Of a stretch of 64,000 bases of DNA, positions 49,517 through 61,800 are shown one piece after another. The stretch covers positions 806,001-870,000 of the forward strand of contig MJGA01000005.1 in the NCBI GenBank assembly GCA_001910725.1, in the 5' to 3' direction. How positions within the stretch are numbered: the stretch's first letter is position 1; each line of letters starts with the position of its first letter. The translations under genes were made by a program, and so were the position numbers. Source of the stretch: Phanerodontia chrysosporium. Lineage: Eukaryota; Basidiomycota; Agaricomycetes; Polyporales; Phanerochaetaceae. Under the pieces are notes generated by a model. The model made no database searches. It was not told where the DNA came from and worked only from the letters and a program-made list of their open reading frames with translations.

Positions 49517-50861
49517 GCGTGTATGAGACGTCTATCGGTAGCAAGGAATGTGTTTGGTAGCCAGTGGGAAGAGGAGACAGTGCCAGAATGGCTGGCGTAA
49601 AGAGCACAACCAGGCCGAGGAAACCTTGATAATAGCATAGCAGCATGGGGATGGTTCTGCTCAAGTACTGGGCGATCTCTGGCTATACCACTCTTGCGGG
49701 ACATGGCAAGGAAACAAAAACTTTCACCCTCGCCACCGCAGTCAAAAAGTTTGTCGTGTTTCACCCTGTTCACGCCAAGCTGGTATTGTTCAACACATTA
49801 TGCATTGTATTTTACACTACTGAACATAAGAGAATAACGAAACAATCCGCAATGAACCTGTGGGGATAGAGAAGTCAGCAAGCACATTCAACGGCAATGT
49901 TGCAGACAGAAGGTTCAGACATCCAAAGGAAGGTACTTTGGACCCTCATCGTGCCGACCCCCGCTTCCCGCCCAGCGCACCCAGAGGGCGGCCCGCACAA
50001 CACACTGCGATATTGGGTTCCACAGGTGAGGGGGAGTATAGACGTTCCGCATTGGGGAGTACTCCCGCTTAGGAGGGCTCTAGGGTGAAAACTGCGAATG
50101 TACGGCGATATTCATCATCAATAGCCGCAAGGAATCTCAACTCACCTAGTCGAAATCCGGTTGACTTGAGAAGAATATAAAATGAGAATCACAGCATATC
50201 TAAGAAGTAGATGTTAGCGAAAGGTTCGACGACGACATGGTTCCAATGAAGATCAGACGAAATGGCACTGGCAAGTACACTGTGCGCCTCGTAGGACGCT
50301 AGTCCGTTGCGAACGGACTACTCTTACTTCTCGGCATGGTCGTGTAGGACGGGGAAGAGAATAAAGTCATCCTATCGAGGATGTGTGGAAGGGACACTTA
50401 CCATAACATCGGAAAGGCACGAGAGTGAGAAGCAGAAATTTGCGGAAGGGCAAGAACAGAAATTTATAGACGCGCAGACGCTAGTGCGCGTGACCGTGAG
50501 ACAATATCCCAAAGCGTGGCAAGAGGCGCCTAGCCCTATGAGCGAGTGTGCACAAGTCAGTGACCTCCGTCTAGCTCTTAGGACATATATAGATCAGAGT
50601 GTCGCCGAGACGCGGGTCTGCACCTGTTTTGCGTCCCCGGATTAAGACGGATCACCTGTCACAATGCCATACTGGACGACAACCTCCTGGCCAACTCACT
50701 TGACCGACTCTGCATAGGGCAGAGCGAATGGAGCAGGCAAGGTAACTGGGATATATTGGGCAAAGTAAGAGACAACTTATGTATTCTGACGTCTAGAATT
50801 ATATGAAAGACATACACATAACAATCCAGGCAAAACATAAATTAGGTCGGTATATAGCCTG
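49517..50861. other. Intergenic, 1.35 kb
   Basis: Promoter of the MscS gene and 3' flank of TLG2. An open frame at 50307-50645 has no domain or splice partner. Nothing supported. Confidence 0.5.
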
Positions 50862-52422
50862 TCATCCGAAGGGTTGTCTGCGGCGTACTGTGCGACGGTC
50901 TAGTATTGGAGTAGATAGCAGAGAAGCGGTTGGAAATGCGTCCGAGGGTGCGGGAGTAATCACAGGAGCGGGGGCAGACGAGTGAGACCGCCGCGGCTTG
51001 AATATCAAGACGAGAATGAGGCCGAAGATGATGAGCAAGAGTAGGAATATACACTTCCGTCGACCGGTATTTTTCTGGTATCTGTCCAAAACAAGCAAAA
51101 TGAGTCGATGATCGAACGATAAGAAGGGGCATAATGGCTGCCTCGAGGCGAAGGTACGGAGGGTCTTTTCGCTTAGAGGCCGAATGACATTGAGGGACCC
51201 GATACGCACCGAGTGGCTGTCTCCAGTTCTTTGACCGCCTCAGACATTTGCACAGCGGTCTGTTCGATGTTATACTCGACACTATCGAGCAACGTGCCTT
51301 GGTCGATGACGAGTACCGAGAGGTCCTTGAAGAGCTCCGCCAGAGATGCAATAGATTTGGCGATTTCGGTCAACTCCCTATCTCGTTGCCGCAGATCCGT
51401 ATCCGGAGCGAGGAGGTCTTGTGTCAGGGCACTATTGCGAGACTGTGTAGGTAATCCGAGTGAGGTGCTGCTTCGAGGCGAAACCGCCGGCCGTGGAGAT
51501 GCCACTCACTGCAGACGCGGCTGCCATGTCCTCATCAACAGCAGACAGGCCCTCGGAGCCCCGCAGTGATATTGCGCCTGACGCTACAAGCAAGTCCTGA
51601 TTCCTGATCGCATGACCCTGCAGCTCTACTCGGGCAAGCAGTTAGTGCCTCATCAATAGCCATACGACATGGGGACAAAGGGTTGTACAGCAGGAATCAA
51701 CTGACTTTCCATATAGACGCGCTGCTTCTTCCGAAACGTGGCGCTCAATTCTTGTACTTTAGCAGCAAGCCCGCGCTGAACGTTCTTAGCTGCGAGGGCT
51801 TGATGCCGCGTGTGGGTAGGCGGGAAAGCATGGTCCTGTGAAGACCCTATTTGCTGTATAAGCGCATGGCATCGCCGGAAGTCCTAGTAATCCGAGCGCG
51901 CTCAGCGGGACACAGACGACCACAGCTGTCGCGACAGACCTTGGTAATGTCCGTGGTGGCAGCTTCTATTTCCCGCTCCTCAGCAGACCGATCTGCGAAC
52001 CCTGGAAGGGCGTGTTTGGCGTGGAGCTTGTCCAGTGCCGTGACTGAATACTTGAATGAGTTGAATCCGACGCGCTTCGCACCGTGCAGACAGGAGCGCG
52101 TGGGACTCACTTTTCGCTCTTGTTCCGGCTAGGATATCTTCCACTTGGCTCGCTATCTCGGCCCTGCATACGAAGTCAGCTGATGGTCTATTAACAGAGG
52201 TAAGGGGACGCACCAGCGCGGTGGTAGGTCGGCATCCAAGGCGATGTGCCCCGCGTCCGGCTGGATGAGCCTGTCCTGTTCGTCCTCCCCCGTGGCGTCA
52301 TCATACTGTGGAATAACGCGTGGGCGACGAAACCGAGAGGAGCTAGCTCGAGAGTCCCTGTAAGAAAGGAAGAGAAGTGTCCGCGAGCGGGTTGTCGGTG
52401 CCGTGGTGGACGACGAAGCCAT
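50862..52422 (-). CDS. TLG2: Qa-SNARE of the TLG2/syntaxin-16 type
   Basis: t-SNARE for endosome-to-trans-Golgi fusion. Model exons (minus): 52214-52422, 52111-52163, 51940-52043, 51706-51883, 51510-51628, 51210-51442, 50862-51081, giving 371 residues in phase. The N-terminal domain has ADLPPRWAEIASQVEDIL, then KHALPGFADRSAEEREIE and DFRRCHALIQQ, a pattern specific to Tlg2/syntaxin 16. The SNARE motif includes IASLAELFKDLSVLVIDQGT with the zero-layer Gln (DQGTLLDSVEYNIEQT). It is followed by a basic linker and a membrane anchor (CIFLLLLIIFGLILVLIF). About 45 Ser/Pro/Arg-rich lumenal residues extend past the anchor, as in yeast Tlg2. Two donors are GTCTGT/GTCAGT types. Confidence 0.93.
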
Positions 52423-53326
52423 CACTGTCCTCGTCGCGAGCAGCGCCCGGAGCGGCGGTAGTACAGGCTCGTACGCAGTCGCCGGGCGGAGTCTCAAAGT
52501 GGTCCCAAAGCGCCCTCGGCCCGCGGTGGCGGCTGGGGTGGCGTCTGTTTCCCACGTGGGATGTACGTCGCTTCCGTCTGCAAGGGCAAAGTTTAGTATC
52601 CGAGCTCCGTTACCTCTGAGCGTTGTGGACCCCGACGGCCGCAGAAAGTTACTCGCATGCATGCTCCGGTCGCCAGCCGAGCACGGATGCTGTGTACCAG
52701 CCGGTCGTTGTGCCTTTCCAGCGGTGAAAGGGCCACTCGTTTTCGTGAGTAAACGTGGGTGCCGAAAGCCAGGAGGTTTCGGAGCTTTCCATCCGTTTCT
52801 TTCTTCAGGCCCTCCGAGGCTGCGGAAAGACAGTTCATTTCGCTCTTGCTTCTTTCTTCCGGTCAACTACCACCTCGTGTGCCGTCGCCTGCAGGCATCC
52901 GTTCTCTAGATCATCGACGGTCGACTGTGTCCTCCCTCGCTCCTGGCTCCGCTATCGCCTTCAATCGCCTAAATCGCGGATCCGTTCCTTCCCTCTACTT
53001 GCCCTCCCATTTTACTGATTGTTATCAGTCTTTCAACCGGATCGGCTTTGCGAGCGGCCACCCCCGCAACGTCTTGTGACACGAGCGCGGACATCCACAG
53101 GCACTCATTTCGCGACGTCCGAAACTATTATAAAAGCCCGGTCCACGATTCGACTACGGCCCCACTCAGCACCCCTCTCTCCTGCGGATCTGTCGAACCC
53201 TCTCGCGTATCTGCCGCTTCAGTCTGTACCCTGTCTTTGTAAGCAGCCTTCCTGAAATCATGAGGGTCGCTCGCCATAAAGCTTGACGCTCCTGTTTGTT
53301 AGGCATCTATCATACAACCTACCACA
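52423..53326. other. Divergent promoter region, 904 bases
   Basis: Between TLG2 (minus) and the small Cys-rich gene (plus). Contains a TATA element and a probable 5'-UTR intron for the latter. A minus-strand open frame reaching 52866 is the upstream extension of the first TLG2 exon. Confidence 0.5.
53129..53135 (+). promoter_or_regulatory. TATA box of the small Cys-rich protein gene
   Basis: TTATAAAA lies about 200 bases before the start codon. A probable 5'-UTR intron (53239-53302, GTAAGC...TTAG) reduces the spliced distance to about 130 bases. Confidence 0.5.
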
Positions 53327-53821
53327 ATGTGCAACCTCGAGACGTGAGTGCACTTCTCCCGCATTTCTACATCATGGACTGATTCCGGAGACAGTGAAGG
53401 CATGCAGTACTCATGTGGGGTACGTCAAAGCCAAACCTACGCTTGTTTCCCCGCATCCGCCCTGACGTCATGACCGTAACCATGTCAGCACTACGTTATT
53501 GTCAGTGCTTCATTCGCTGTAGACATCTACACAGGACTTACTCTGCTCCGCCATTGCAGACCAGGAAACTACGAAAGATCGACTGCTGTAGCCCGTACTG
53601 CACTTGGTCGGTAAGGCACCCGGAGGACTGTCCCAACTGCGACACCCACGAGAAGGTATGCGCATGCATTTACGCACCCTGTTCCTGACGCTCATGTCGT
53701 GCAGTACCTTGGCCCGGATGCTAAGGAAACGATCCTAGGCAACGTGAACGAGTTTTGCGATCAATGTCGTCCATACTGGTACGCGAAGAACGGCGACCCG
53801 GCGCAACCCCGTCGCCGGTAA
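53327..53821 (+). CDS. Small cysteine-rich, probably zinc-binding cytosolic protein
   Basis: Five short exons (53327-53343, 53395-53419, 53489-53500, 53560-53655, 53705-53821) join in phase to 88 residues. There is no signal peptide. Cys/His pairs are regularly spaced: YSCGHYV, IDCCSPYCTWS, HPEDCPNCDTH and FCDQCRP. This is a treble-clef or RING-like spacing, and I recognise it as a recurrent small family in Agaricomycetes that has no known function. It has its own TATA box and a likely 5'-UTR intron, suggesting inducible expression. Exon 3 is a 12-base microexon. Confidence 0.75.
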
Positions 53822-54206
53822 CCCGCCCTCGGCAGTCTACCAGCGACACCTCATCGCATGCATACCCTAATTCCACGCAATAATCTTGACCACCCATCAT
53901 ACTCATTCGCTTTGCTGTATTCCTGTCGCCTGCTCAGCTGTCGCTCCAATTATCTATCCACCGATGATCACCGTCAATGTATTCATATCATCTTAGAGTA
54001 CTGGACATTATAATCACCACAGTCTATCTATCTTGCTGAGACGCAATATATGAACCAGGTCCGTCGGTAAGCCAATGAATGACAGGCGTACATCCTCATC
54101 TTCATAGCACTCAGACAAAAGGCGGTCAGAAGAGAAAATCCAATCGTAGCAAAGCAGGAGACTCTGCATTGCAGAGAGTATAGTGGCCATCCGCAGTAAC
54201 CGAGAG
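53822..54206. other. Convergent 3' intergenic region, 385 bases
   Basis: Between the small Cys-rich gene and NAR1. Nothing recognised. Confidence 0.45.
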
Positions 54207-56248
54207 TTACCACTTGACAGCGAGGCCCACGACCTCGCTCTCCACAGCGCGGTACTGCGTTCGGAAGTGCTTCCGTCGCAAATTCTCGGCTTCGTCGTCC
54301 ATGCTGTCGGTCCACGAACGTGGTGCGCTTCCCTTGGGATGACACGTCTCGCTAAGGACCCGGGCAGCAAGCCGTTCCGCCTGAACGATCTTCTCGTCCA
54401 TGTACACACCTGCTGATTCACCCTCGGACACTGCACCTAGCGTCGGCGACGGTGGCGGTGTGGGCAGGTCGCTCCAGTAGGCCACCTCAACCTTCTTCGT
54501 CCACTCCCGGTCTCCCCACTTCGCCGGCTGGATCTTGCCCAGGGAATCGTCGTCGTCGAGCTTCACGCCGGATGCGTCCCAGTCACGCTTGTAGCCTTCC
54601 TCGTCGGCCGCGAGCGCTGGCGGCCGGAGCTGCCCGCCGCCGTTCACGCAGCCGCCTGGACAGGCCATGACCTCGACGTAATCGTACTTCGTTTCTTGCA
54701 CCGCGGACCCGTCCGCCTTCTTCCTGATAGCGCGGCCGCGAAGACCGCCCAGACGTCCTGCCGCGCCTCGGCCCACTTGCACCCCTGCTTCGCGGCCAAC
54801 CTTCCTGACAAGGTTCTGCAAGTTGCGGAAGCCGTAGCATTTGGCGCCACGGAAGACAACGGCGCCGGTCGCTTTCTCGGTGAGAATGTACTCTTCATAA
54901 TCAGGAGCGCGAACCGCGCGCACGTTCAGTTCGAGAGCGGACGGTGACTCGTGTACGATGGCGTTGATCAGGGAGTGCAGGTAAGACCCGGAGCTTGTGC
55001 CTGGGTGGGTGATCAGCTCTGGCAGATCTTCTTCATCGGAAGTAGCAGAGATGGCTTCGCGAGAGCAATCTGTCGGAGAGCCGCGCGGAAGACGATCATC
55101 GTTCTCCCCTTCCACCGACTCGGAGAGGTTCCAGCCCTTTTCCCGCATCATAATCTCGAGCTCGCCGGTAGTGATTACACAATCGACATCGCGAGTCGCA
55201 TAGACGTCGTTGTAAAAGTCTTGTCTGGATGCTTCAAGTTTCTTGTCGTAACAGGGCATCACCGTGACATGGTATATCTGGCTTGGTCTAGAAGAGGGGT
55301 TAAATCGGCGGCCGAGCTGACAGAAGGATGAGCAGACGCACGACTTGCCCCATTTCGTTCCCAGCCATTCCTTCACGAGGGTACCCATGACCTGTTGAGG
55401 GCTCTTCGTTTGGCTGATGAAAGGTAGCATCTCGGCATGTGTCTTCTCCGCGTAGCATACCCAACCTGGGCACGCACTCGCGAGCATCGGCAGCTGACCG
55501 ACTTTGTTCTTACGTTCCCTGAACTCGCGCACGTGCTCCAGGAGGGATAGATGGCGCGCAAACGTAGTGTCGTAGACATGCTGAAAACCTAGCACTTTGG
55601 TGCAGAACGCTTCGACGCGTCTGTAGACCTGCTGCAGAGACACAGGCTGCGTCTTGCTGGAGGAAGAGATGCTTGCAGCAAGGGAGGCAAGGCTCTGTGG
55701 GGCGATGGATATGACAGGAACTTTGTGGGAGACGCAGATATCCTCGGGGTTGTTCGCGAGGAAGTTCAGCACCTCTGTGTGAGATTGCATGCTGATCAGA
55801 ACGGACTCCGCGGAGGTAATGCACCCGCTAAATGCAGGAAAAGTGTCAGAGAACGGAGCAAGAGCACGTAGATGGAATAATCCCACCTACACGCAAGACA
55901 GTCATTGAGACTAATCTCAGCGGTTTGTAGCTTCTTCGTGGCACTCGACCCTGCTTTCGGGTCGGATGTAGAGACTTCGTAGTACGACCCCGCTGAGTCG
56001 ACGCGAATCTCTGTCTGCATGGTCACAGTTTCAGCTCGTGTAATTCATCCACATCACGGAGAACGCACTGAAGCGGCTCCTCCGTCTGATTCCGGCACTA
56101 CGCTATTGGTCTGTTCAACAGGCTTAATGCACGCTTGGGAAGGCGTAATAAAGTCATTAAGATCTGTAAGCGTCTGTGACGATGGGTGAGGGCCTTGCTC
56201 TGAGACGACGACGGCTAATGGACGTACCAATGCCCCCGAGAATGCCAT
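54207..56248 (-). CDS. NAR1: Cytosolic Fe-S cluster assembly factor NAR1
   Basis: Iron-only-hydrogenase-like component of the CIA machinery that hands [4Fe-4S] clusters to cytosolic and nuclear apoproteins. Model exons (minus): 56228-56248, 56069-56173, 55887-56014, 54207-55827, giving 624 residues in phase. The 21-base first exon encodes MAFSGAL, followed by TLTDLNDFITPSQACIKPVE. The N-terminal cluster Cys are that QAC plus DCLACSGCITSAES, restored only when the third intron starts at GTGGGA. H-cluster-type Cys are in ASACPGWVCYAEK, VMPCYDKKLEASR and EVMACPGGCVNGGGQ. A long variable insertion with an acidic stretch (residues ~330-350) and a Pro-rich loop (LPTPPPSPTLG) make it longer than yeast Nar1. 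It shares a ~200-base promoter with the divergent glutaminyl cyclase-like gene. Confidence 0.95.
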
Positions 56249-56447
56249 GGCAGGTGAACGGTGAGTGTCGGGAGAGAATGCGGGAAGAAATCCAGAGTTC
56301 TGCTTTCCCAATGACTAATTGGCGAAGCGCCAGAGGAGCGCCTTTGACGCGGGGTAGCGCCCATATGCGTGTCGGCAATCACGTGCCTCCGCCCTTTGTC
56401 GAACGACCTCGACAAGCCAGGACAAGTCTGGGCGACGCCGAGGGACG

Positions 56448-57900
56448 ATGGGCGGCGTTACCAACCTACACGACTCCGTTTCGCGAGCGATGTCCTGGGG
56501 TCAGCCTGCTCGTGGTCTGGGTGCCAGGCTTCTGCTCGCGTGTCTCCTCCTGCTCACTCTCTCGGAGGTCGCTTGGGCGGCATCGCGTCTGGGTGTACGC
56601 GACTTCGAACACTTGTCCGCGGAAGCCATATCCGAACTCGTCGCGCATCCCGACCCTGTGCAAAACATAGATCCATCTAACCCTGCTTCTCATCTCTCCA
56701 GAATCCTAATCCCACGTCCACCGGACACGGAGAACAACACTATCGTGCGGCAGTACATAGTCTCGACGTTGAAGAACCTCAACTGGCATGTAGAGGAGGA
56801 TTCTTTCAACGACACAACGCCGTATGGTGTCAAGCAGTTCACAAACGTAATAGCAACAAAGGATCCCGCCGCGTCTCGCAGGGTCATCCTCGCTGCCCAC
56901 TTTGACAGCAAATTCTTCTCCGAGTATCCGAATAGCCAGGTGCGTGTCGCTTCTTCTCTGAGTCAGCTTACATCTTTACAACTCGGGCAGTAGTTTGTGG
57001 GGGCAACTGATTCAGCCGCCCCGTGTGCCTTCATGCTAGACGTCGTCGAGGCATTAAACCCCTTGCTTGAGGATCGATTGGAGAAGCTGAGAGACGAGGA
57101 CGATGATGACGACGATAACGAGCTGTTGGATACTACTCTCCAGCTTGTGTTCTTTGACGGCGAGGAAGCGTTCAAGGACTGGACGGCGACTGACTCCATA
57201 TACGGCGCAAGGTACTCACGTCTCTGACCTATACCCATGAATTACTCATGCTAGTGTGTAGGCATCTAGCGGAGAAGTGGGCCTCCACGTACATCAACCC
57301 GCATACTCATAAGAAACGCCGTCTAACGCAATGGACGCAAGATACCGAGATTTCGACCATCGAGCATCTCATTCTACTCGACCTGCTAGGAGCGCCGAAT
57401 CCTCACATCCATTCATCTTTCATTGATACTGCTTGGCTTTTCGACGCAATGGTCTCGGCAGAACAACGTTTGCTGTCGACCGGCGCGTTCAATTTCCAAG
57501 GGGACAACGGCGCGCACAGCTTCTTCGTCCCACGGACTGGCAACGTTAATGTCTATGGTCGAGTAGAAGACGATCACATACCCTTCCTTCGCCGAGGCGT
57601 TGACGTTCTGCATGTCATTGCCACCCCTTTCCCAAGAGTGTGGCACACGCTTGCGGTAGGTCCTGTTATCTATAGCTTTCTTGCTTCATATTGACCATAT
57701 TGTATAGGACGACGCATCCGCACTCGACATACCTACAATGCGGCGCTGGGTCCTGATACTTCGACTGTTCATGTGTGAGTATCTCGGGTTGAAACCAGAT
57801 GATGAGCGTCGTCGTTCCTTTATCCAGAAGGCAGCGGATGATCTCGTAAGTACAGTTTCGCTTGCCTATGGGCTAAGCTCACGATTGTACTACATAGTAG
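56448..57900 (+). CDS. Secreted glutaminyl-peptide cyclotransferase-like metalloenzyme (M28 fold)
   Basis: Forms N-terminal pyroglutamate on secreted proteins. Model exons: 56448 (or start at 56490)-56939, 56994-57211, 57262-57655, 57708-57845, 57898-57900. The start at 56490 gives a clean signal peptide (MSWGQPARGLGARLLLACLL...). Motifs: RRVILAAHFDSKFF, FVGATDSAAPCAFMLDVVEA, LVFFDGEEAFKDW, LILLDLLGAPNPHI, VYGRVEDDHIPFLRRGVDVL and HVIATPFPRVWHT, with the zinc ligands and catalytic Glu in the expected places. An acidic loop of Asp and Glu (DEDDDDDDNE) is inserted before LQLVFFDGEE. The last intron ends directly at a TAG, so splicing creates the stop codon; unspliced reading would add about 85 non-conserved residues. 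Confidence 0.9.
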
Positions 57901-58111
57901 CAATGGAACAAAACAATATTGAGGGGCGGATAGACGATGCATTCCCGGATGGATACCTGATGCACCATGTTGTAATATACTATATGGGATTCCAACCATC
58001 GTCCCCGCCGTCAACATGCAGTATACTTTCAGTCAAGCGGAATGAAAGTCTCAGGGAATGCGCCAGTTCAGTCCTTAATGGTCGGCCTCTGTACGATGTC
58101 TGAACCTGTAT

Positions 58112-58669
58112 TCATTTTATGAGAGCCGTAATACGTGTATCAAATGCGTCTGAACGGATGGGCATCTCTGGCGTGTGAAAAGGGTTCTTCATAACCGCGT
58201 CAGCATAGATCTCGTACACCTTCTGCAGCACAGTCTCCGCCGTTGGCTCCACTGGTGAGGTCAAGAGCACGAATTTGGTACCTGCAGACTGTGTCAGTTT
58301 ACGCCCTCGGTACCTCAATCATCATGTTCTTACCAGTAGCGGTTAAGAAGATGGTCATTTTGAAGGACTCCCCTTCAATGACTTGCGCGCCCGAGCTGGA
58401 GCCAGTTGGACTTAATCGACTTGTGATAGCGTGAATGCCATGCAGAGTCCCCGCAAGGACGAGATACTCGTTCGATGTAAGTCCAGGCAATCCGTCTGAG
58501 CAATGCATTAAGCAGGCTAGCACAACGCGCCACGTCCTTCAGTTGTGCTTACCGCCAAAGTTTCGCTGATAAACCAGACCACCAGCTTTATTAATCACCT
58601 GCAGACACCTTTAGCAGAATCCCACACGCCTTCCGATGTTATCCTCACCCAAAGCCCGAAGATAGCCAT
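58112..58669 (-). CDS. TRS23: TRAPP complex subunit TRS23 (TRAPPC4)
   Basis: Longin-fold core subunit of the TRAPP tethering complex, the Rab GTPase exchange factor of the early secretory pathway. Model exons (minus): 58649-58669, 58553-58598, 58334-58495, 58112-58281, giving 132 residues in phase. The N-terminus MAIFGLWVINKAGGLVYQ and the blocks LPGLTSNEYLVLAGTLHGIH, AITSRLSPTGSSSG, TKFVLLTSPVEPTAETVLQK and VYEIYADAVMKNPFHTPEMP match TRAPPC4/Trs23. The mid-protein extension of animal TRAPPC4 is absent, so the protein is short. The start codon is about 180 bases from the divergent HOP1 start. Confidence 0.92.
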
Positions 58670-58851
58670 GGCGGACGGTTGCAAGCGACCTGGAGACGCG
58701 GGATTCACGTGAGCTGGACGCGTCTGACACGCACGTCGGAGGTGAATCGGAGTTCTTTCCTCGCAAGGCGCGGCGCTTCCGTCACGTCGTCCCCGCCCCC
58801 CTCTCGGACCTCCATCCGTCGATTCTTACTGGTCACAGCTGAAGGGGAGAT

Positions 58852-61800
58852 ATGCAAGCTCAGGCCATCAGACAAGAGCAGTCTCAGGTGTGCAAAATTC
58901 AGCGCTGGGAGATGCTCTACCTAATGTTAGTCCTAGGATGTCCTTACCGCCGCCCAGAGCTTGCAATCTATACAGACGCTCTTGCGCGCCGGACTTGGAT
59001 GTATCACATACTTGAGGCGAGTATTCGCGCATATAATTGCTCTTATATGCTGATATGCGTCCCTAGAAACTTGCTTCCTGCTGATAACTTCTCCGAAAGT
59101 ACGCTTACATCAGTAACAAATGCTGTTACACATATACTCACAATATGAATGGTAGGCTATCTGACTTCTGCTGCGTTGGAACCTCAGCCTTCGATACCGT
59201 CAATGAACGGATCCTTTTCATCAGAAACCAGTCGTCGTAATGTCAGTGGGTTCAAGATCATGACTGTCACGAGAGGCTTCACCGAAGAAGCGGACAAGCT
59301 GCTCGACTACCTCGTCAGTCTGTGCACACTTCTAGAAAGTGATACTTCGCTGACATATGCGGTGTATAGGAGAATGGGATCTTTGATGCCTTACAGAAAC
59401 AGTATCTCAGGAGCTTTATCTTCGCTGTATACCTTGTACGTACCGACGTTACCGCCTATCATTAGTCCAAGTTACTGACATTTCATATTCAGGACAGTCA
59501 AGACCCGAACAAGTACGCGCATATAAGCACCCTTTTCCATTTTCTGACACGGTCTTACAGCATCGTCGAGGCCTACACCTTTAACTTCCACGTAAGTCAG
59601 AGGTCCGTTCAATATCTACCCATGCTCACGATTTGCGCAGTACTACACTATACCGGGATCTGGCGTCACGATCCGGTTATGTCGCTTGGTGACGACTTAA
59701 TGAAGCTCTCGATCTCTGGGAACAAGAGAAAAGGCGGGGATCCGGTCGCAGATGCAACCAAACAGGGGAAGCCGCCTACACTCGGCGAGGTTAAGCGAAG
59801 CCTGAAGGTTCGTGTGAGCCAGCCGTCTGTGAAATACGATAGCTAACTTTTCGTGCAGACTCTGATCAAGAATCTCATCCAAGCAACGACTCAGATGGAC
59901 GCCCTCCCTCGTACGTGCCGACACCCTGCGCTTCTTCCCCACTCAATGTCGTTTAGGACGCCGATTCGCGACCTTCAAACTATTTTACCATGATCACACG
60001 CCGGACGACTACGAACCGCCCCACTTCCGACCGGGTGACTCCAAAAAGGACAAGTGGTTCTTTTCCACCCACGACAAGAACGAATTACCAGAGAAGTGCA
60101 GTATTGGCCAGGTCCAAACTGGATGGCATGGCGTTGATCTCCGGGTTGCATCGGTTTCTGGCTATCTACCCTCCGCGGAGGATAACAATGCGCCCTTCGC
60201 GGGTACTACGACTGGCGGTGGCGGTGACCTTGCTCCGCCGCCTCTGACGCCTGCTGCTGAAGCGGATCTGAGACGACAGCAAATCGATGCTCAGAAGCAG
60301 GACGCGCTTCAGAGAAGAGTCGTCTGGGATGCGGAAGAAGGGCTGAGTGATGTTGATGCTGACGGCGAAGTGGACGATGGTATGTACAGAGCCCTCACCC
60401 CCATCACTGACCTTGAAATCCATCGCCGCAGGTGACGACAGTCAAGTGATGGGCGTATGGAGGATGAACTCCTCTGGTCTAGAGTTCGTCGCTCCCATGG
60501 GTATCAGGGACGCCGATGGCCGCATCGTTCCTTTAGAGAACGAGAATGCCACAGAGCCCAACGAATCGACTTCGACGAACGCTGCTCTTTTCAAGGGGAT
60601 GGAAGAAAAAGTCCCGCGACATGTTGGACAACTGGTAAAGTGCTATAAAGTTCCTTCCTTGTCTGATCTGACCCTGGTTATTCGCCAGGATCTACCGGCA
60701 ACTAATTCCGGAGAACTAACTCAGACTCAACTTGTTGGCGATACTCAACACGATGACCCTGCTTCTGAACCTCCCTCAAGCTCGGGCTCATCTCTCTCAT
60801 CTCCGGATCCTCCCACACCTAAAACTCGGCAGGTGGTAGAACCCACATTGTCAAAGGTTTACGCCGCCGATAGCCTTCCTCCATCCGACCCAATCGGGTT
60901 CTCAATCCCTTCCAATGTGAGCTTCCAGGAGGACCAGACGGTAGACACTCAGCTACTGAAGAAGCGTATCGCTGTTCAGAGGCGGACGCGTGATGACGCA
61001 GAGATGCTCGGTACGGTCGTATATAACACCATGCAGTATTTTATCTGACTACTTTGGCGCAGAAATGAATATCCAAGCCGAAGAGGATACAGAGATGGAC
61101 GATGCTGTCTCGGCGCACGCCTTCACTGACCACCACAAGTCCATGACAATCGTCCCGACACACAGCCTGATACACAGATCAGCGACGTCGAGGATAGAAC
61201 GCACTGCGAGTGCGGAGTGGATGTAAGTCATTGAACACTGTACGCTACATGACTCCTGAATCGTTCACCAGAAAGAAGACTGTGATTGTATAATGTGTTG
61301 TACTTGCCAATAGGTGGTTCCATGCGTGGTCAGTAACTCTATTTCCTTTCTCCCCAGCGATGCAGGCGATTGACGTGAGCAGGTGCATGGGATTCCACCA
61401 TGGAAATAGTCGGCACATCCCTAAAGCCTTCGCATGCTTTGATTGCCGCGTACAAGCAGACCAAAACTGGGAGCTGATCATGGTACACGACCTCTACTCC
61501 CAGATGATGGAGCGATTCCGGGATCTCGCACTCTTCCGGTATGCAGCTTTCTCTGCGTTCTTGGGGGTCTGCTCGATGACAATGGAGCAGGCGGGCTATC
61601 AAGATATTTGAGACAGTCAAGCCGGAAGGTCTGTCCGGTTTCACGAAGGCAATCGGTATAGCATAGAATATTCCTTCCTTGTGTTGATTCCTGACGACAT
61701 CTAGGCTGTGAACCCTTGGTGGCTGGGCAACTGTTCAAACGCCTAGAGAATGAAGGTAACCTTAGCCTAGCGGGCTGTCGTGCAACTTGTACTTGCTAAC

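Noticed and set aside
57846..58103. Extended C-terminus of the glutaminyl cyclase-like protein
   Set aside because: The extension has no resemblance to the family, while a well-formed intron (GTAAGT...ACATAG) leads straight to a stop.
61294..61312. A 19-base intron in HOP1 that would restore frame
   Set aside because: Too short for spliceosomal removal and would delete Cys residues of the finger; an indel is a better explanation.
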